Shown: positions 10,129-20,934 of the stretch, piece by piece
Position numbering within the stretch: position 1 is the first letter of the stretch
Layout: every line of letters begins with the position of its first letter
Assembly: GCA_902651635.1 (NCBI GenBank)
Contig: CACRSC010000130.1
Location: 1 to 34,152 of the forward strand
DNA: 34,152 nucleotides
From: Mastigamoeba balamuthi
Lineage: Eukaryota > Evosea > Mastigamoebida > Mastigamoebidae
Direction of reading: 5' to 3'
Notes under the pieces: model-generated
What the model was told of the DNA's origin: nothing
The model's input: the letters and a program-made list of their open reading frames with translations, nothing else
Databases searched by the model: none
Position numbers and translations under genes: made by a program

Positions 10129-10364
10129 TGAGGGGCGAGCAAGACCTCCATAACGTTGCGGAGGGTGAAGTGGAGCAGGATGGGGGGGGGGGGCAGCCCC
10201 GCTCTGTGGGAGGTATCCAGGAATCTCGTTGGAAAGGCCACACGTCACGCAGAATCAAGACAATACTATCCCTCAGGATCCGAACAGTCGCTTATTTTTC
10301 CTCGCACCGTGGGCTGCCGCAGTCTGTGTGTGCACCACTTCTGTCACCGGGCGTGTCTGTGTCC

Positions 10365-11896
10365 ATGCCGCGACACCCGCCCACTGCGAGCCACCACCAC
10401 ACGTCGCCCCGCGGCGCGCTGAAGCAGGCGGCCGCCGCGGCGTGGCTGGGGCTGACGGTGGCGGTGCTGGGCGGGGCCTGCGCGGTGGCCCTCGCGGTGC
10501 TGGCGCTGCTCGCCCCCGACGTCTCCGCGGACGACACGCACGCGGCGCCTGCGCTGCCCCCGCCGTGGCCCGACGCGTTCGGGGGCAACGAGACGGCCCT
10601 CGCGCGCCAGGCGTGGGTGTTCCTGGCCACCAGAGGTACCGGCGACTGCCCCCCCCGAGCCCACCCGGCAGCCACTCAGCTGACCCCTGATATGGAGGGC
10701 CTTCTGTGATGTCACCGCGGGTGGATTCTTCTTCTTTTGCCTGCGTTGAGTCACAAATTCCCAGAATCTCTGAGGGCACAGTCTTCTGGTTGCCTGGAGA
10801 GACACACTGCTAAGTGGTCGTTGTTGCCCGGCCCCGCAGACTCGTTCCTCAGGCCGGTGCTGCAGCTCAACGAGGCGCTGCTGGACGTCGGCACGCGGCG
10901 GCAGCGCATCGTGATGGCGGGCCCCGACGTGGGCGCGGCTTCCGTGTGGGTAATGGAGCACTCGGGGCTGCGCGTGCTGCGCATCGGCAGCGCGCCGTCG
11001 CACGGCAACTACAGGCCGCACTATGAGCGCTGGGGCCCGCTGCTGAGCAAGCTGGAGGTGTTTGGGCTCGAGGGGCTGCTGGACAGGGCCGTCTTCCTCG
11101 ACCTCGACATCACCGTCCACGCCAACGTCGACGACCTCTTCAACTTCCGCGAGCCGTGCGCCTTCACAAGCCCCCGCACTCCCCCGACGACTTCGAACAC
11201 TCTCTGGCGCCAGGAAGTCAGCTGCTGATGGGGGAGCACTGCTGTCGAATGGCTTGCCTGGGAGCTGTTTTAGCTGACAGCAGGAACTCGCTCTCTTGCT
11301 CTCTTGGGCTTGCGTGGGCGACCGACTGATGGTGCCCCGCAGCATCGTGACGATGCAGGACAACCACGGGTGCTTCATGCGGCCGCCGTCTGTGAACTCG
11401 GGGGTGATGTCTGTCAGGCCCAGCAAGGCGCTGCACAGCGAGCTGCTGCGCATCCTCGAGGCCAACGTCATCACAGGCGGCGACCAGGAGATCGTGCAGC
11501 TCTGGTACAACTCCAGCGGCAGGACGCCTGTGGTTCTCACAGAGGCCTACGCCGCATTTGTGTGGCGCTGCAACTGCTTCCTTCACGGCCAGATCCCCAG
11601 CTTCACGGTTCCTGCTCCCCCACTGGCCCACCTGCGGGCGCTCACAGGGTGTGTGCATCGCGCAGCAACCGAAGATCGTGCACTTCACCAACTGGGGGAT
11701 CGACTACAATCATGTCTCGTGGGGCGGTTCGGACGGGGTGAGGACAAAGTGCGCACGGCCCCACTACGAGCGGTGGAAGGCCATGAACGACGCCGCGGGC
11801 AGGCGCATACGGGCCATCGCGGATGCGCCACACTCTAACGCGACAAGAGAGATCAGGCGAATGCTCAAGAACATGTACCCCGTGTGGGACTCGTGA
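10365..11896 (+). CDS. GT8-family glycosyltransferase, type II membrane protein
   Basis: Four exons (10365-10635, 10840-11155, 11343-11607, 11648-11896), phase-consistent, 366 aa. After a short His/Pro-rich cytosolic tail, residues about 20-45 form a hydrophobic Ala/Leu/Val anchor, so the enzyme is probably a Golgi resident facing the lumen. Motifs of the glycogenin/galactinol-synthase-like GT8 family are present: RAVFLDLDITVHANVDDLF (DxD metal-binding motif), DNHGCFM, NSGVMSVRPS, TGGDQEIV and PKIVHFTNWG. Such enzymes transfer a hexose from a nucleotide sugar with retention. The acceptor cannot be told. The NETA at about residue 71 is a possible N-glycosylation site. Convergent with the RhoGAP gene to the right. 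Confidence 0.85.
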
Positions 11897-12169
11897 GCAC
11901 GGGGCTGGACACCAACATCGCTGCAGGACATGTCGAAATGAGGCTCCTCTCGCGACCGCTGTCGGAAGTGTGCTGGAGCTCGCGGGAACAAACGGATGTA
12001 GGCCACTTTTACCTACGGGACACACTAAATTTCATTTATGTGATGCCTTCCCTGCCTCTGAAGTGCGTACCAAATGCTCAAATGGACAGATGACTGTGTT
12101 CAATCGACATTCTTCCAACTGTGAAAGTGTGCAGGTGGCTTGTGTGCTTGTCCTTGTGCTGGTGTATCC

Positions 12170-13505
12170 TCACAGACGGGTGAATATGGCATTGTGGTCA
12201 GTGATCATCAGCCTCATGACCTCCTCGCAGCGGGTGATGTTGGCCAGCAGGTTCTCTGCCACAGGCAGCGCGTGCTTGTCGTCTCTGGGCCTCAGCAGAC
12301 AGGGGGCTGCGAGGGTAATAGAGGGCAGCAGGTGTCAGGAGAGGAGGAGGACTAGGCTTGAAGAGGTCGGGATAGGGCTCACCGAGGACCTTGGCGAGGA
12401 TGGGAGCCGTCATCTTGTTGGCCGCCGAGTGCTGTACTATGGCGGGTACGAAGACGTGCAGGAGGAACGTCACAAGGCATCTGTGGGCGTCAGGGAGCCA
12501 AGCAACGACTTCGCGGACGCTCTGGCGGTCCAGGGGCCCCGTGGTGAGGCACAGCCAGCCGTCGTGGGTCAGAGGTGGCTCGGGCATCTCGCGCAGGAAT
12601 GCCTTGAGGGCCCCGGCGACGTCGTGGGCCGTGTAGAAGATGTCACGGCGGATGTCACTGAGGGCCAAACCGCTGCCCAATGACTGAACCAGTGTTGTGA
12701 CTGTGGCATGGCCTCCACATCTGCAGAAGAGGCCCTCGCACAGGAGCCCGTGCTGCATGAGGAAGCCCGTGCACTGCTGGACTGCGTGCGGCAGGCTGCG
12801 CATGATGTCTGCGGCTCCCTGTAGATCCCCCTTTGCATGAGAACCACCAAGAAGAAGGCAATAAGAACACGCACCATCTGGTCCTGTTTCGCCCACCAGC
12901 AGGCCTCTCGGATCTCCACTGCCCAATCCGGTGCGTCTGCTCTCCTGCAAGGCGTCATGGGGTCAGTCCCGGGCGGGGTATTCCTCTACGACTACTCACG
13001 TTGTGACCGAGGCGCAGAGGTCGCCCTCGGGGCTGAGGACCTTGAACGTCTTGGGCTTGTCCTTGGTCAACGTGACTGTCGCCGTGACTAGGGGGATGCG
13101 CCGGCGGACGGCCTTGGGCTTAGCCTTGGCCTCTGAGCTGCCCTTGAAGAGGACCAGCTCGGTGTCGGTGAGGACGGCCCAGCGCGTTGTCAGCCAGCCG
13201 GTGCGTAGCAGGCCGCAGCACAGGACGACGGGGGTGCTGGCGGCGGCGGGACCGGGCTCGACGACTACGACGTTCACCTTCACCCCCACAGGCTCTTGCA
13301 GGTCCCTGCCCTTCTCCTCCTGGTGGTTCTCGTCGGCGGCCCTGACGGCGTGGGTCGGCTTTGGAGGGGCGATGGAGTCGCGTAGCTCGCCAGATGGCAG
13401 GGAGAGCGTGCTGGCCCTGCTGGCCGCCTGTGACCCGACCTGCGGGGGTGACGCAGTGGCGTGGGCCGGGTGCGCATTGAGCGGTTGGACGCGCGTGTTT
13501 TGCAT
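12170..13505 (-). CDS. PH-RhoGAP protein with atypical arginine finger
   Basis: Four exons: 13505-13000, 12944-12875, 12830-12383, 12306-12170 (386 aa; phases agree). An N-terminal Ser/Ala/Pro-rich tract precedes a PH domain (LLRTGWLTTRWAVLTDTELV ... KTFKVLSPEGDL ... DAPDWAVEIREACWW), which normally binds phosphoinositides. The RhoGAP domain follows: LLCEGLFCRCGG, FLREMPEPPLTHDGW, AANKMTAPILAKVLGAPCLL. RhoGAPs speed GTP hydrolysis by Rho GTPases through an arginine in GIFRxSG; here that position is Cys with Arg displaced by one, so catalysis may be lost. C-terminal tail RPRDDKHALPVAENLL...EEVMRLMITDHNAIF matches the tail of the 21466-23782 gene, whose last exon has the same 137-nt length and homologous intron position: the two are paralogues. 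Confidence 0.85.
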
Positions 13506-16230
13506 GGCGACAGAGGCGGTCAGCCGAGGCGAGTCCTCGTCCCTGTTCAGGGCCTGCCGCACAGCCCGTGAGCAATTCAATTCGCTTTGCCTCAATTCCG
13601 ATCATAACATCACTTCCACAGAATCGGTAAAGCATACGAGAGCGATGTTCCACGATGACAGCGAGCTGGTGTGTTTGTGCCGCTGGGACTGTTCACGTAG
13701 GGATTTCTCCGCGAGCCTTAACAACCTGCGTGCCATCGATACAGACTGTCGCGACCGATCTTCTCGTGAACATCAGCCTCCCCGCCGTCACGTGGCGCTG
13801 CTGGGCCTGGGCGTTGCGAGCAGAAGTGATAGGCCACCGCATACTGCCACCACCGCCTTCGAGTCTGGCTCTCCTGCCAATGTCGGCTGTGCGTGTCAAC
13901 GAAGACCGGGTCTGCCGCACGGTGCCAGTCAAGTCGGGACTGACACGTCCAGAGCCACGTGGTCCGAGTGCCGTGCCGTTTCTCCGCTGGGCGGAGTTGA
14001 TGAGGCTCCAACCTGTGCACTACCACCCAGCTCAGCAGGAACGACAGGTCGTTATGCCGATGTGTTGAGGCACGTTCGCGTACCCACCCAGCAGTGGGCC
14101 TCATTTGTGTGTGTGCAAGTGATGCCCCAGTGAGGTCCTCGGGCAACAGGTCCTTGAGCATCTTGGAGTTGCACTCTGATGTATTGTGTTCGCTAAGGAT
14201 GGTGATGTGCCATGGCGAACCTCTGGGCAAAGCAATTGTGAGACAGCCGTCGCACGTCGCAGTGGCACTGAGCACTCAGCAATAGGAGAAAGGGCCAGAA
14301 TAGTGTTGCAGCATCCATACCCCATTCGTGGAAGATGGCTACATCGAAACAAGTGGAATTGACAAAGAAGATACAAAAAAGAGCAATTGCACAGTCAGGA
14401 ACAGAGGGACAGGGCCGGAGTCACGAGCTGCCCATTCGAGAGCTTCAGCACGGAGCAGTGGCAGAGCACAGCAGTGAGATCAGGGGAAGAAGAGTGCACC
14501 ATAACATCGGACAAGAACACAGCGAGCCAACGCTGACTGTGGCCATCGCCAGCATGGAATGCCTGGATGACCCCCACGGCATGAGCCCTCCTCTCTGGGT
14601 CGGAGCTCCTCCCCGTGATCTCGCTTGGCTTGCCCTGAGTGCCAGGCCGAACTCATCACCCCCACGGGGCCCTGGCCAGGTGGACAGCGCCGCAAGGCTC
14701 GTTTGGCCCTGTGGGGTTCCCTGCACTGGAGGAGCACAGACACTTCACTCTTACTCGAGTCACTGTGCATGTCGTGTGAGGCAGGAGAGCAGAGAAAACA
14801 ATGAAGTCCAGTGTGAGCCTTAACGTTACTTGTCACCACATTTCGATGCTCTTGATCAGGGTGGGTGAGCGGCCATGAAGGGGCACCTCGGCCCTCACGC
14901 CTTGGCACAAATGATGACAGAAATGCTGAGGGCATTAATGCAGTTCACGAGCATAGCAGCAAGAGCGAAGTCAATGGAACTGGGTCGAGCAATTGCAGGG
15001 GCAGCACACGAGAATCCAGGACAGACGTGAGAGCTGGGGTTGTGCTGCAAGTGAGCACTGCAGCAGGTCCGGGGCCTTGCTGCATGCATTTGCTGTGATG
15101 CCTTCCAGCCACCCATGAGGGGATGTGTTTGTGAGCCCCCCGGAGCAGTTGCCGAGGACGAAACGGCGCTTCCATGGGACAATGAAGTAGCAGAGATGCC
15201 TGCATGACATTTTGGATGTCCAGCAACACAATGCATCATTTTTGGGGATTCTAATTCAGGGGTGCAAGTTGCTTGGCTGGTCACCACTTATACGTCCTGC
15301 TTCCCACAGGCCCTCATCCACACACATTTTCTCTGCCTTGACACCACGGTGCGATGATCTGCAGTCCCAGGATTTGCTCAGTGGCTCCAGAAGCAGTTCA
15401 AAATCGGACACAGTGCCTCTGTCAGTCTCGCATCAGGGCACCGTGGTAGGGGCCACTCATGACGTGCACTGCAGAGGTAGTGGCTGTGCAGGCGACAGGG
15501 CATCTACTTATGGGCACCCATCAACAGGACCCCGGGTGGCTACCCCATATCAGCCCCGAGCACGGATGTGTCCCACAGCTCAGCAGCCTAGTACTGGGAC
15601 GTCGAGGTGCCGGGCACTGACTCTTCGTCCTGCACTCCAATGCCTCTCGTCCATCGGATGCTCCACCATAGAGACTACCTGTACAGGCCTTCATCAGCTC
15701 CATTGGCGTCAGGCCACTGTCCTACCTGTGCCATCACGGCCCAGCTCAGATCATTGTCGCTGTGCAATATCAGAAATTGCCATGAAATATGCACTTGTAT
15801 GGGCAGCAATGAGTAACTTCACACCAAACCGTCCGTTTCTTCAAGAGAATGTGCTTCAATCACCCAAGAGTGCGCTGCAGTGCTGAACGTGCCCTAATCG
15901 GCTGCATTTCAGAAAGGTGTCGGGCATCTCGACAGATTTTCCAGACATTCACACAGAGTCAGGCGCCTGTCTGCGCACATTGGAGCGGACACTTCCTCGA
16001 TACTGCTGTGCGCGATGAGCAGAAGTCCCGAGGCACAGAGACGAGATCCACCCATCTTGGGCGAAATTGTGAACGGTATAAAATCGGTCAATCACCGATC
16101 CAACAGAGGAAACCGCGCTGGGCGGCGCGCGCCCCGAGCCTCACAAAGAAAGAGGCGGGCTTACAGTGTATTGCACCCCCCTCCCGGCATCGGTGGCAGA
16201 ATGCGACTAGCGGCGGACCACTGGGGGCCG
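13506..16230. other. 2.7-kb stretch with no recognisable gene
   Basis: This is AT-richer than the coding parts. The longest frames are 224 aa (+, 15212-15886), 185 aa (-, 13718-14275) and 162 aa (+, 14335-14823); none shows domain motifs, GC-biased third positions like neighbouring exons, or convincing splice continuations. No terminal repeats, transposase or reverse-transcriptase motifs were seen. The right part of this interval is next to the start of the RhoGAP gene only at its left end, so most is distal. A non-coding RNA or degraded element is possible. Confidence 0.45.
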
Positions 16231-17132
16231 TCAGGGCCGCTGCTGTCTTTTTACTAAGAGCTCGAGCCTTCTCACCCTCTCAAGCTGCTCTCCCTGGAGG
16301 CGCAGGAGGCACTCGAGCTCCGCCCGCAGCTGTGCCTCTGACTCCGGACCGCCGGGGGGTGCTGACAGTTCGTTGTACTCGACGGCCTGAGGTTTCTCTA
16401 TTGGACCCGAACTATCCAGAGTACCAGACAAGTCGGACGTGTCGGCGCCTGACTCAGGAACCTCCCCCGCAGGAGACCCTGCCGTGGGCGCACCGTCGTC
16501 CACCCACTGGATCTGCGGCGGCACTCTGGGCCTGCGCACGTACGTTGTCTTGGAGACGAGAGTGAGGGGCTCCGAAATTGCCTGAGCTATCGGCCCGCCA
16601 GGCCCTTTGATTGTGACCACCAGCACGACGCGCCCGCCAGCGTGCAGCCTGGACGAGTTACAGTTGCTGCGCACGGGTGCGGCGCCCTCATCAGCCTTTG
16701 CGTTGCCGGCGCAGGGGGTTTGTTGATGCTTCACTTTTCTCTCATAGTGTCGAGCCGTACGATTTGCAGTGGGCGAAAACAAGCACGTGCTGACTCGCGC
16801 CGTTCTCGGCACGCTGTTCCTCGACAATGCTCCCTCCGATAGTCACCATCTTCTTGGGGTGCGCCCCGCAGCACTTGATGCAGGGCGCCAGGTCTGCGGG
16901 TATAAACGCGGTGCTTTTCGTTGGAAAAGAAAGTGCACGGGGGGCGTTGGGGGGGGTGTGTGTGAGGAAATGGTGCGGTGTGTGTACTCTGGCCGCCCTC
17001 GTGCCCTTCTAGACGGACTGCCGCGCCCATACATGCAGCCCTGATCGCTTCCGTTCCCAGCCCCATCGCTGCCATCCACTGCGAGTCGCACACAAGCCGG
17101 ACCTGTGAATGATGAAGTGCATCGCAAGACAC
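16231..17132 (-). CDS. Putative Ig-fold transcription factor-like protein (unassigned)
   Basis: Three exons (17132-17033, 16893-16761, 16666-16231) splice in phase to 222 aa starting MSCDALHHSQVRLVCDSQW. The middle contains PCIKCCGAHPKK and, after splicing, FAHCKSNCNSSRLHAGG, followed by alternating hydrophobic strands VVLVVTIKG and EPLTLVSKTTYVRRPR. The CxxH...CxxxC spacing followed by a strand resembles the zinc site and adjacent strand of p53-family DNA-binding domains, and the strand ending recalls other p53-like/Rel-like Ig folds; the distance between the two halves is much shorter than in p53, so this is a hypothesis. Residues about 185-222 (AQLRAELECLLRLQGEQLER...) form a short coiled coil, a possible oligomerisation helix. 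An acidic Ser/Gly-rich linker lies between. Family unassigned. Confidence 0.6.
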
Positions 17133-18021
17133 GCACAGCCAAACGCGATTCAGTCAGGCTGCAGCTGCCGGTTGCTCATGCCGCCGGCGCGGAGCCTTGC
17201 GGATGTGAGGAGCATGCGAGAATGACCGGAGCGGAGTCACCGAGAAGTCAGAAAAGCGGATAATATGTGTGGACGACACTCTGAGGGCAACGGGCCCCGC
17301 AGGGGCTGGGGCCCGGCGATGCTGAGACTCGTCTGGCACCTCCAGCCGGCAATTGCACCACCCCACGGCGAAGCGAGCCCAGACAGCAGATCGGTACGCG
17401 TTGCGACAAGCTGGTAGAATACAAAAAGGCCAAAAGGGAGAGCACCTTCTCTGCTTCTACGCGGATCGGAGGAACCGTCCGAAATGTGATCTACTGTCCC
17501 CGAACCATTGAATCTGCGGGATACAAGCCACAGGGAAACCGATTCCTGCTCGTGAGCTTTCCCCTCTCCCTTGCGTACCCCTTGATTTCGCCCATTCAAG
17601 GCATGAGATGCGAGAAAGATGTGCATCTTTATTTTCTCGGGTGTGACAACGGAGGTGTAGTCCCCTGACACAACACGACCGTGCTGGAACTCGGAAAAAT
17701 AACTGTTCGACAGGAACATCGGATGAGACGCAACTCGTTGTGGACCAACAGGCATGAGCTTATTACCCGCGAAAGGCTGAATCAAGGTTCACGGCGCTTC
17801 AAGGTTCAGATCAGCTGCCAATCCCCACCCATCCATTCGTGGACATACTCATGGCCGGTTGGGTCCACAGACCAGCGCTCGCGCCGGGGCAATGAATGGT
17901 AGAGTGCCCCGCTGTTGTGCAACGGAACTCTGGGAGGCAGAGTCCAGAAAGAAGATGGATCCATTTGGTGAAATCAAATGCTACGAATCCAAATTGTGCC
18001 ATCCTTTTCTCACTCGCGACA
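17133..18021. other. Intergenic region with one unsupported minus-strand frame
   Basis: The interval separates the 3' end of the polyQ gene from the start of the putative transcription factor (both minus strand). A 182-codon frame (17237-17785, -) lacks motifs and GC-biased third positions, and is not accepted as a gene. The 3' untranslated region of the polyQ gene and the promoter of the 16231-17132 gene are expected here. Confidence 0.4.
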
Positions 18022-19092
18022 TCACGACAGATAAATGATGCTCTTCGGGGGCTGCGGTGGGACGAGCAACTCCTTCTTGGCCTGCAGCATGCCGATCACC
18101 GTGTGCTGCAGTCTTTCCATGTACTTCTTCATCTCCCTGCTCGCGTCCTCGCGCTCCGCGTCGGCGAGCGCCAGCTTGGCCACGTACTCGGAGTCCGCGA
18201 AAGCGATTTCATCGGAGTGCTCCTTCTCCAAGCGTGCCAACACCTCTTGGTGGCTCATCTCGATGCGGGAGAGCGCCTCCAGGCGCATCCTGCCTGCTCT
18301 CATCACCCTCTCGTTGTGCAACCGGTCCGCGTGCCCCCGGGCCTCCTGCGCCGCCTTCTTTGCACTCTCCACCATCTCCAGGCGCTTCTTGTCGGCGGCC
18401 ATACTGGCGATGTGAGCGTGCTTCTGCGCGGCTTCGAGGGCTGCACGGGCTGGGCCCGAGATGAGACTCTCGTAGTCAGACCTCACGATGAGGTCCACCA
18501 CCATCAAGTAAACTTGGTCGTCGGTCAACTTGCTCTGCTTCTGCAAGCCGGGCGTGATCTCGCAGTGGGGCCCCCCTTGCTGTTGCAGCTGCTGTTGCAC
18601 CTGTGGCTGCTGTTGCGGTTGCTGTAGCACCTGCGGCTGTGGCTGCGGCTGCTGTTGCGGTTGCTGTTGCACCTGTGGCTGCTGTAGCACCTGCTGTAGC
18701 ACCTGCGACTGCTGTTGTGGTTGCTGTAGCACCTGCGGCTGTGTCTGAGCCTGCCGTACAATCGCCCGATGTCCCACAGAGGGCGCTGCCGAGTGAGGGG
18801 GCGAGCGAGGGGGTGACTGCGGGGCCGAGTGCGCGATAGAGGGCTCAGCCGCCTGCAGGGGCAAGTTCTCTGCCGAGTGCTCCGCAGAGCTCGTGGGCGA
18901 GTGGGTGGCCGACTGCCTGGCCTTCTTGGGTGGCGGGTCGGGCTCGTCGTCGATCTCCGGGGGCGGCAGCGTCCTCTTGGCCTTGCGCTCGTGCACGCTC
19001 CAGAGGACCACGAGCGTGAGCCTCGCGAGCGCCTCCCGCGGCATGCCGATCTTGCGGATCAGCACGGCGTCGGACTCGGGCACGCAGTTCAT
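18022..19092 (-). CDS. Gln-rich coiled-coil protein, unknown function
   Basis: Single exon of 356 aa. Residues 1-40 (ESDAVLIRKIGMPREALARL) are ordered-looking; then come an acidic/basic segment with PPPKKARQ that could be a nuclear localisation signal, Ser/Ala/Pro-rich repeats (SAPQSPPRSPPHSAAPS), and about 70 residues of QPQVLQQPQQQ-type polyglutamine. Residues about 200-345 are Ala/Glu/Lys/Arg-rich and predicted long helix or coiled coil (MRLEALSRIEMSHQEVLARL, ASREMKKYMERLQHTVIGM). No catalytic motif is recognised. A Gln-rich linker plus coiled coil and basic cluster is common in transcription or chromatin proteins, but this is inference. Confidence 0.75.
   Translation of the reverse strand: MNCVPESDAVLIRKIGMPREALARLTLVVLWSVHERKAKRTLPPPEIDDEPDPPPKKARQSATHSPTSSAEHSAENLPLQAAEPSIAHSAPQSPPRSPPHSAAPSVGHRAIVRQAQTQPQVLQQPQQQSQVLQQVLQQPQVQQQPQQQPQPQPQVLQQPQQQPQVQQQLQQQGGPHCEITPGLQKQSKLTDDQVYLMVVDLIVRSDYESLISGPARAALEAAQKHAHIASMAADKKRLEMVESAKKAAQEARGHADRLHNERVMRAGRMRLEALSRIEMSHQEVLARLEKEHSDEIAFADSEYVAKLALADAEREDASREMKKYMERLQHTVIGMLQAKKELLVPPQPPKSIIYLS
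18576..18760 (-). repeat. Glutamine-codon repeat tract
   Basis: Imperfect CAG/CAA/CAACCGCAACAG repeats encode strings of Gln interrupted by Pro, Val and Leu in units such as QVLQQPQQQ. Units of 15-24 nt recur several times (CTGTAGCACCTG on the plus strand), indicating repeated slippage or unequal exchange within the coding exon. Confidence 0.85.
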
Positions 19093-19157
19093 TGCGATTT
19101 TCTATTCCCCGGGAAGGGGGCACAGCGATTGAGAACAAAAAGATTGAATTCTCGCTT

Positions 19158-19583
19158 CTACAGCAATTGAATTTGGGATGTGCGACGCACAGCCCACAAC
19201 GGCTGGGCGATCAACGCGTCGATGACGGGGCCGCTGGGGAGGGGGCTCCGGCGTATCCTCTCCCGTATGTCGGCGCGCTGGCACAGGGTCTCGACGAGGA
19301 CCCGTGCCGCGGAGCCCGTCTTGCAGCGGTTGCGGAGCACGTTGACGAGGTCCTCGCGGGCGCTCGCCCACCGCCGGATCTCGGCGCAGAGCTCGGGCGT
19401 GTACGTGACCGCGTACTGGCGCCCGGAGCGCCGGGCGACTTCTGTGGGGCGGGAGGCCGCCCTGATGCGGGCCACGACTGGCATGGAGGCCATGGGCGCC
19501 GCACCTGTGCGCTCTGGTGCTGCGGGTGGAGTTTGTGTGTTTGGCTTTGTTTCGCGCGGAACGTATCTGACGTTCTGTGCCAT
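19158..19583 (-). CDS. Small hypothetical protein (about 141 aa)
   Basis: The frame ends at 19158 and is open to 19724. The start MAQNVRYVPRET (19583) is preferred; MASMPVVARIRAA (19493) is an alternative where GC-rich composition begins. The C-terminal 90 residues (YAVTYTPELCAEIRRWASAR, VLRNRCKTGSAARVLVETL, RADIRERIRR) look alpha-helical with evenly spaced Leu/Val and Arg. No family is recognised. The stop lies only 66 bases from the polyQ gene's ATG, both on the minus strand, so that gene's promoter must overlap this gene's 3' end or be very short. Confidence 0.55.
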   Translation of the reverse strand: MAQNVRYVPRETKPNTQTPPAAPERTGAAPMASMPVVARIRAASRPTEVARRSGRQYAVTYTPELCAEIRRWASAREDLVNVLRNRCKTGSAARVLVETLCQRADIRERIRRSPLPSGPVIDALIAQPLWAVRRTSQIQLL

Positions 19584-20071
19584 TAATATCTTGGCATCGA
19601 ATGTACGGAAAGCCATGAATGCGGCGCTGGTGTCGTCGAATTCCAAGCTTGACCAATTTGGACCGTCGGTGCCCAAGGCTGGACACACTCGGCTGAGTGC
19701 CGGAGGAGAGTAATCCCCGTGCACGACTTATCCGAGTTCGAGTGGACGCCGGGGCCCTACAACACCGCTGCCTGCCGCAGTACGACGCCGAGAACCTGGT
19801 GGGCCTCGCGGCCGCCCTGTTGTCGGCGTGGCAGGACAACTATGCTACAAAAGGGTTCCGATCGAAAAGCAAGTTCCCACAGGGCCTTGTCGGGACTCTC
19901 GGATCTCAGACAAAGAGAAGAGAGCTCTGGCTGGAACAAAGAGATGAGGAAACCGTCGGAAAAGAGCAAGGTAGGGAGGGGCACACAGCATTCGCGAGTA
20001 CGGACGGAACGATGTTAGTCAGCACATAGGCAGAGAGATAGAGAGAGAGGCCTCTCGCGCGGATCGATGTG
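19584..20071. other. Intergenic region with a short GC-rich island
   Basis: Most of this is AT-richer, but 19725-19840 is strongly GC-rich; on the plus strand an acceptor-like CTGCCGCAG precedes an open frame YDAENLVGLAAALLSAWQDN. No matching upstream exon was found. It could be an isolated exon, a gene remnant, or the promoter of the 19158-19583 gene. The rest shows nothing recognisable. Confidence 0.35.
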
Positions 20072-20934
20072 CTACGGCAGGTCGCCCGGTGGCCCCCTGA
20101 TGTGCATCGACGTGTCGAGCAGCGTCCTCTGGTGCGCCCTCTCGTCCCTCTTGGCCGTCAGCACGCGCACGGCCCTGCTCTCCTCCGCGGCGGGCCCCAG
20201 GGCCAGGTGCTGCACCTCGGGCTCGGGCTCGCGCGACTGCCCGCACGAGTTGCTGCGGTTGCGCGCGCGCACGCCGGCGGCCACGCGGCCGCGCATTCGC
20301 TCGCCGACGGGCTCGAACAGAAGCGGTGCGAACACGGCCGCGGGGACTCCGCCGGGGCCGGACACGCTGCAGGGGTCCACGACGGTCTGCGACAGCGGCT
20401 GCGCGCCGGTCTCGGCGGAGAAGCTGCCGCTCCGAGGTCGCTGTATGTTTATCGCGCGCGCTCCTGCCTGTACGCACGCGTGGTTCCGAAAATAGAAATG
20501 AATTGCAATATCGGAATAAAAGACCCCTTGCGAGGAAAGTTGCCCCTTGTGGCAAATACTGGGGAAATCCAGGACGAAATCTTCAAGTGAAATTCTGTCG
20601 ACGCGTGGGAGCGGGAATAGAGCCCCGCAAAGGGCCACACGGGAGGAGATATTCGGGGAGGAAATGGCGTGTCCAAAAATACCTCGCTGAGTATCTTGTT
20701 GGCCTCGGACATGTACGGCGGCGACGACGGCATCCTGAACGACGCGGCGTGCCTCCCCTCGGTGTCCGCCGCCGCAGCCGCCTGCACAGCTCCCGGTCAG
20801 CTCCGCCTCTCGGAGCGGTTATCGAGCGGGTTCGAGCGGGTTTCTCCCGCGGGGCGAGGGTCGGCGAGGCGCGCCTCGGAGATGCTGTTGAGGGAGCGGG
20901 GCTTGAGCGTTGCGTGCGACTCCGCGTTCTCCAT
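20072..20934 (-). CDS. Small hypothetical protein (about 175 aa)
   Basis: Exons 3 (20440-20072, 123 codons) and 2 (20781-20683, 33 codons) splice in phase 0 through GTATTT...ACATACAG. Exon 1 begins at ATG 20934 (MENAESHATLKPRSLNSISE); no GT lies between it and the exon 2 acceptor, so a GC donor (for example GAG|GCGCGC at 20874) or a different exon 1 is needed. The product is Ser/Arg/Pro-rich, with SEANKILSE, GSFSAETGAQPLSQTVVD and a C-terminal basic helix (RVLTAKRDERAHQRTL). It appears mostly disordered, with no domain recognised. Function unknown. Confidence 0.55.

Noticed and set aside
10188-10198. Poly-G run as a functional element
   Set aside because: A short homopolymer between two genes, with no supporting structure.
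10344-11540. 398-codon minus-strand frame
   Set aside because: Antisense to the glycosyltransferase and crosses its introns.
16070-16090. TATA-like GGTATAAAATCGG on the plus strand
   Set aside because: No plus-strand gene follows, so there is nothing for it to drive.
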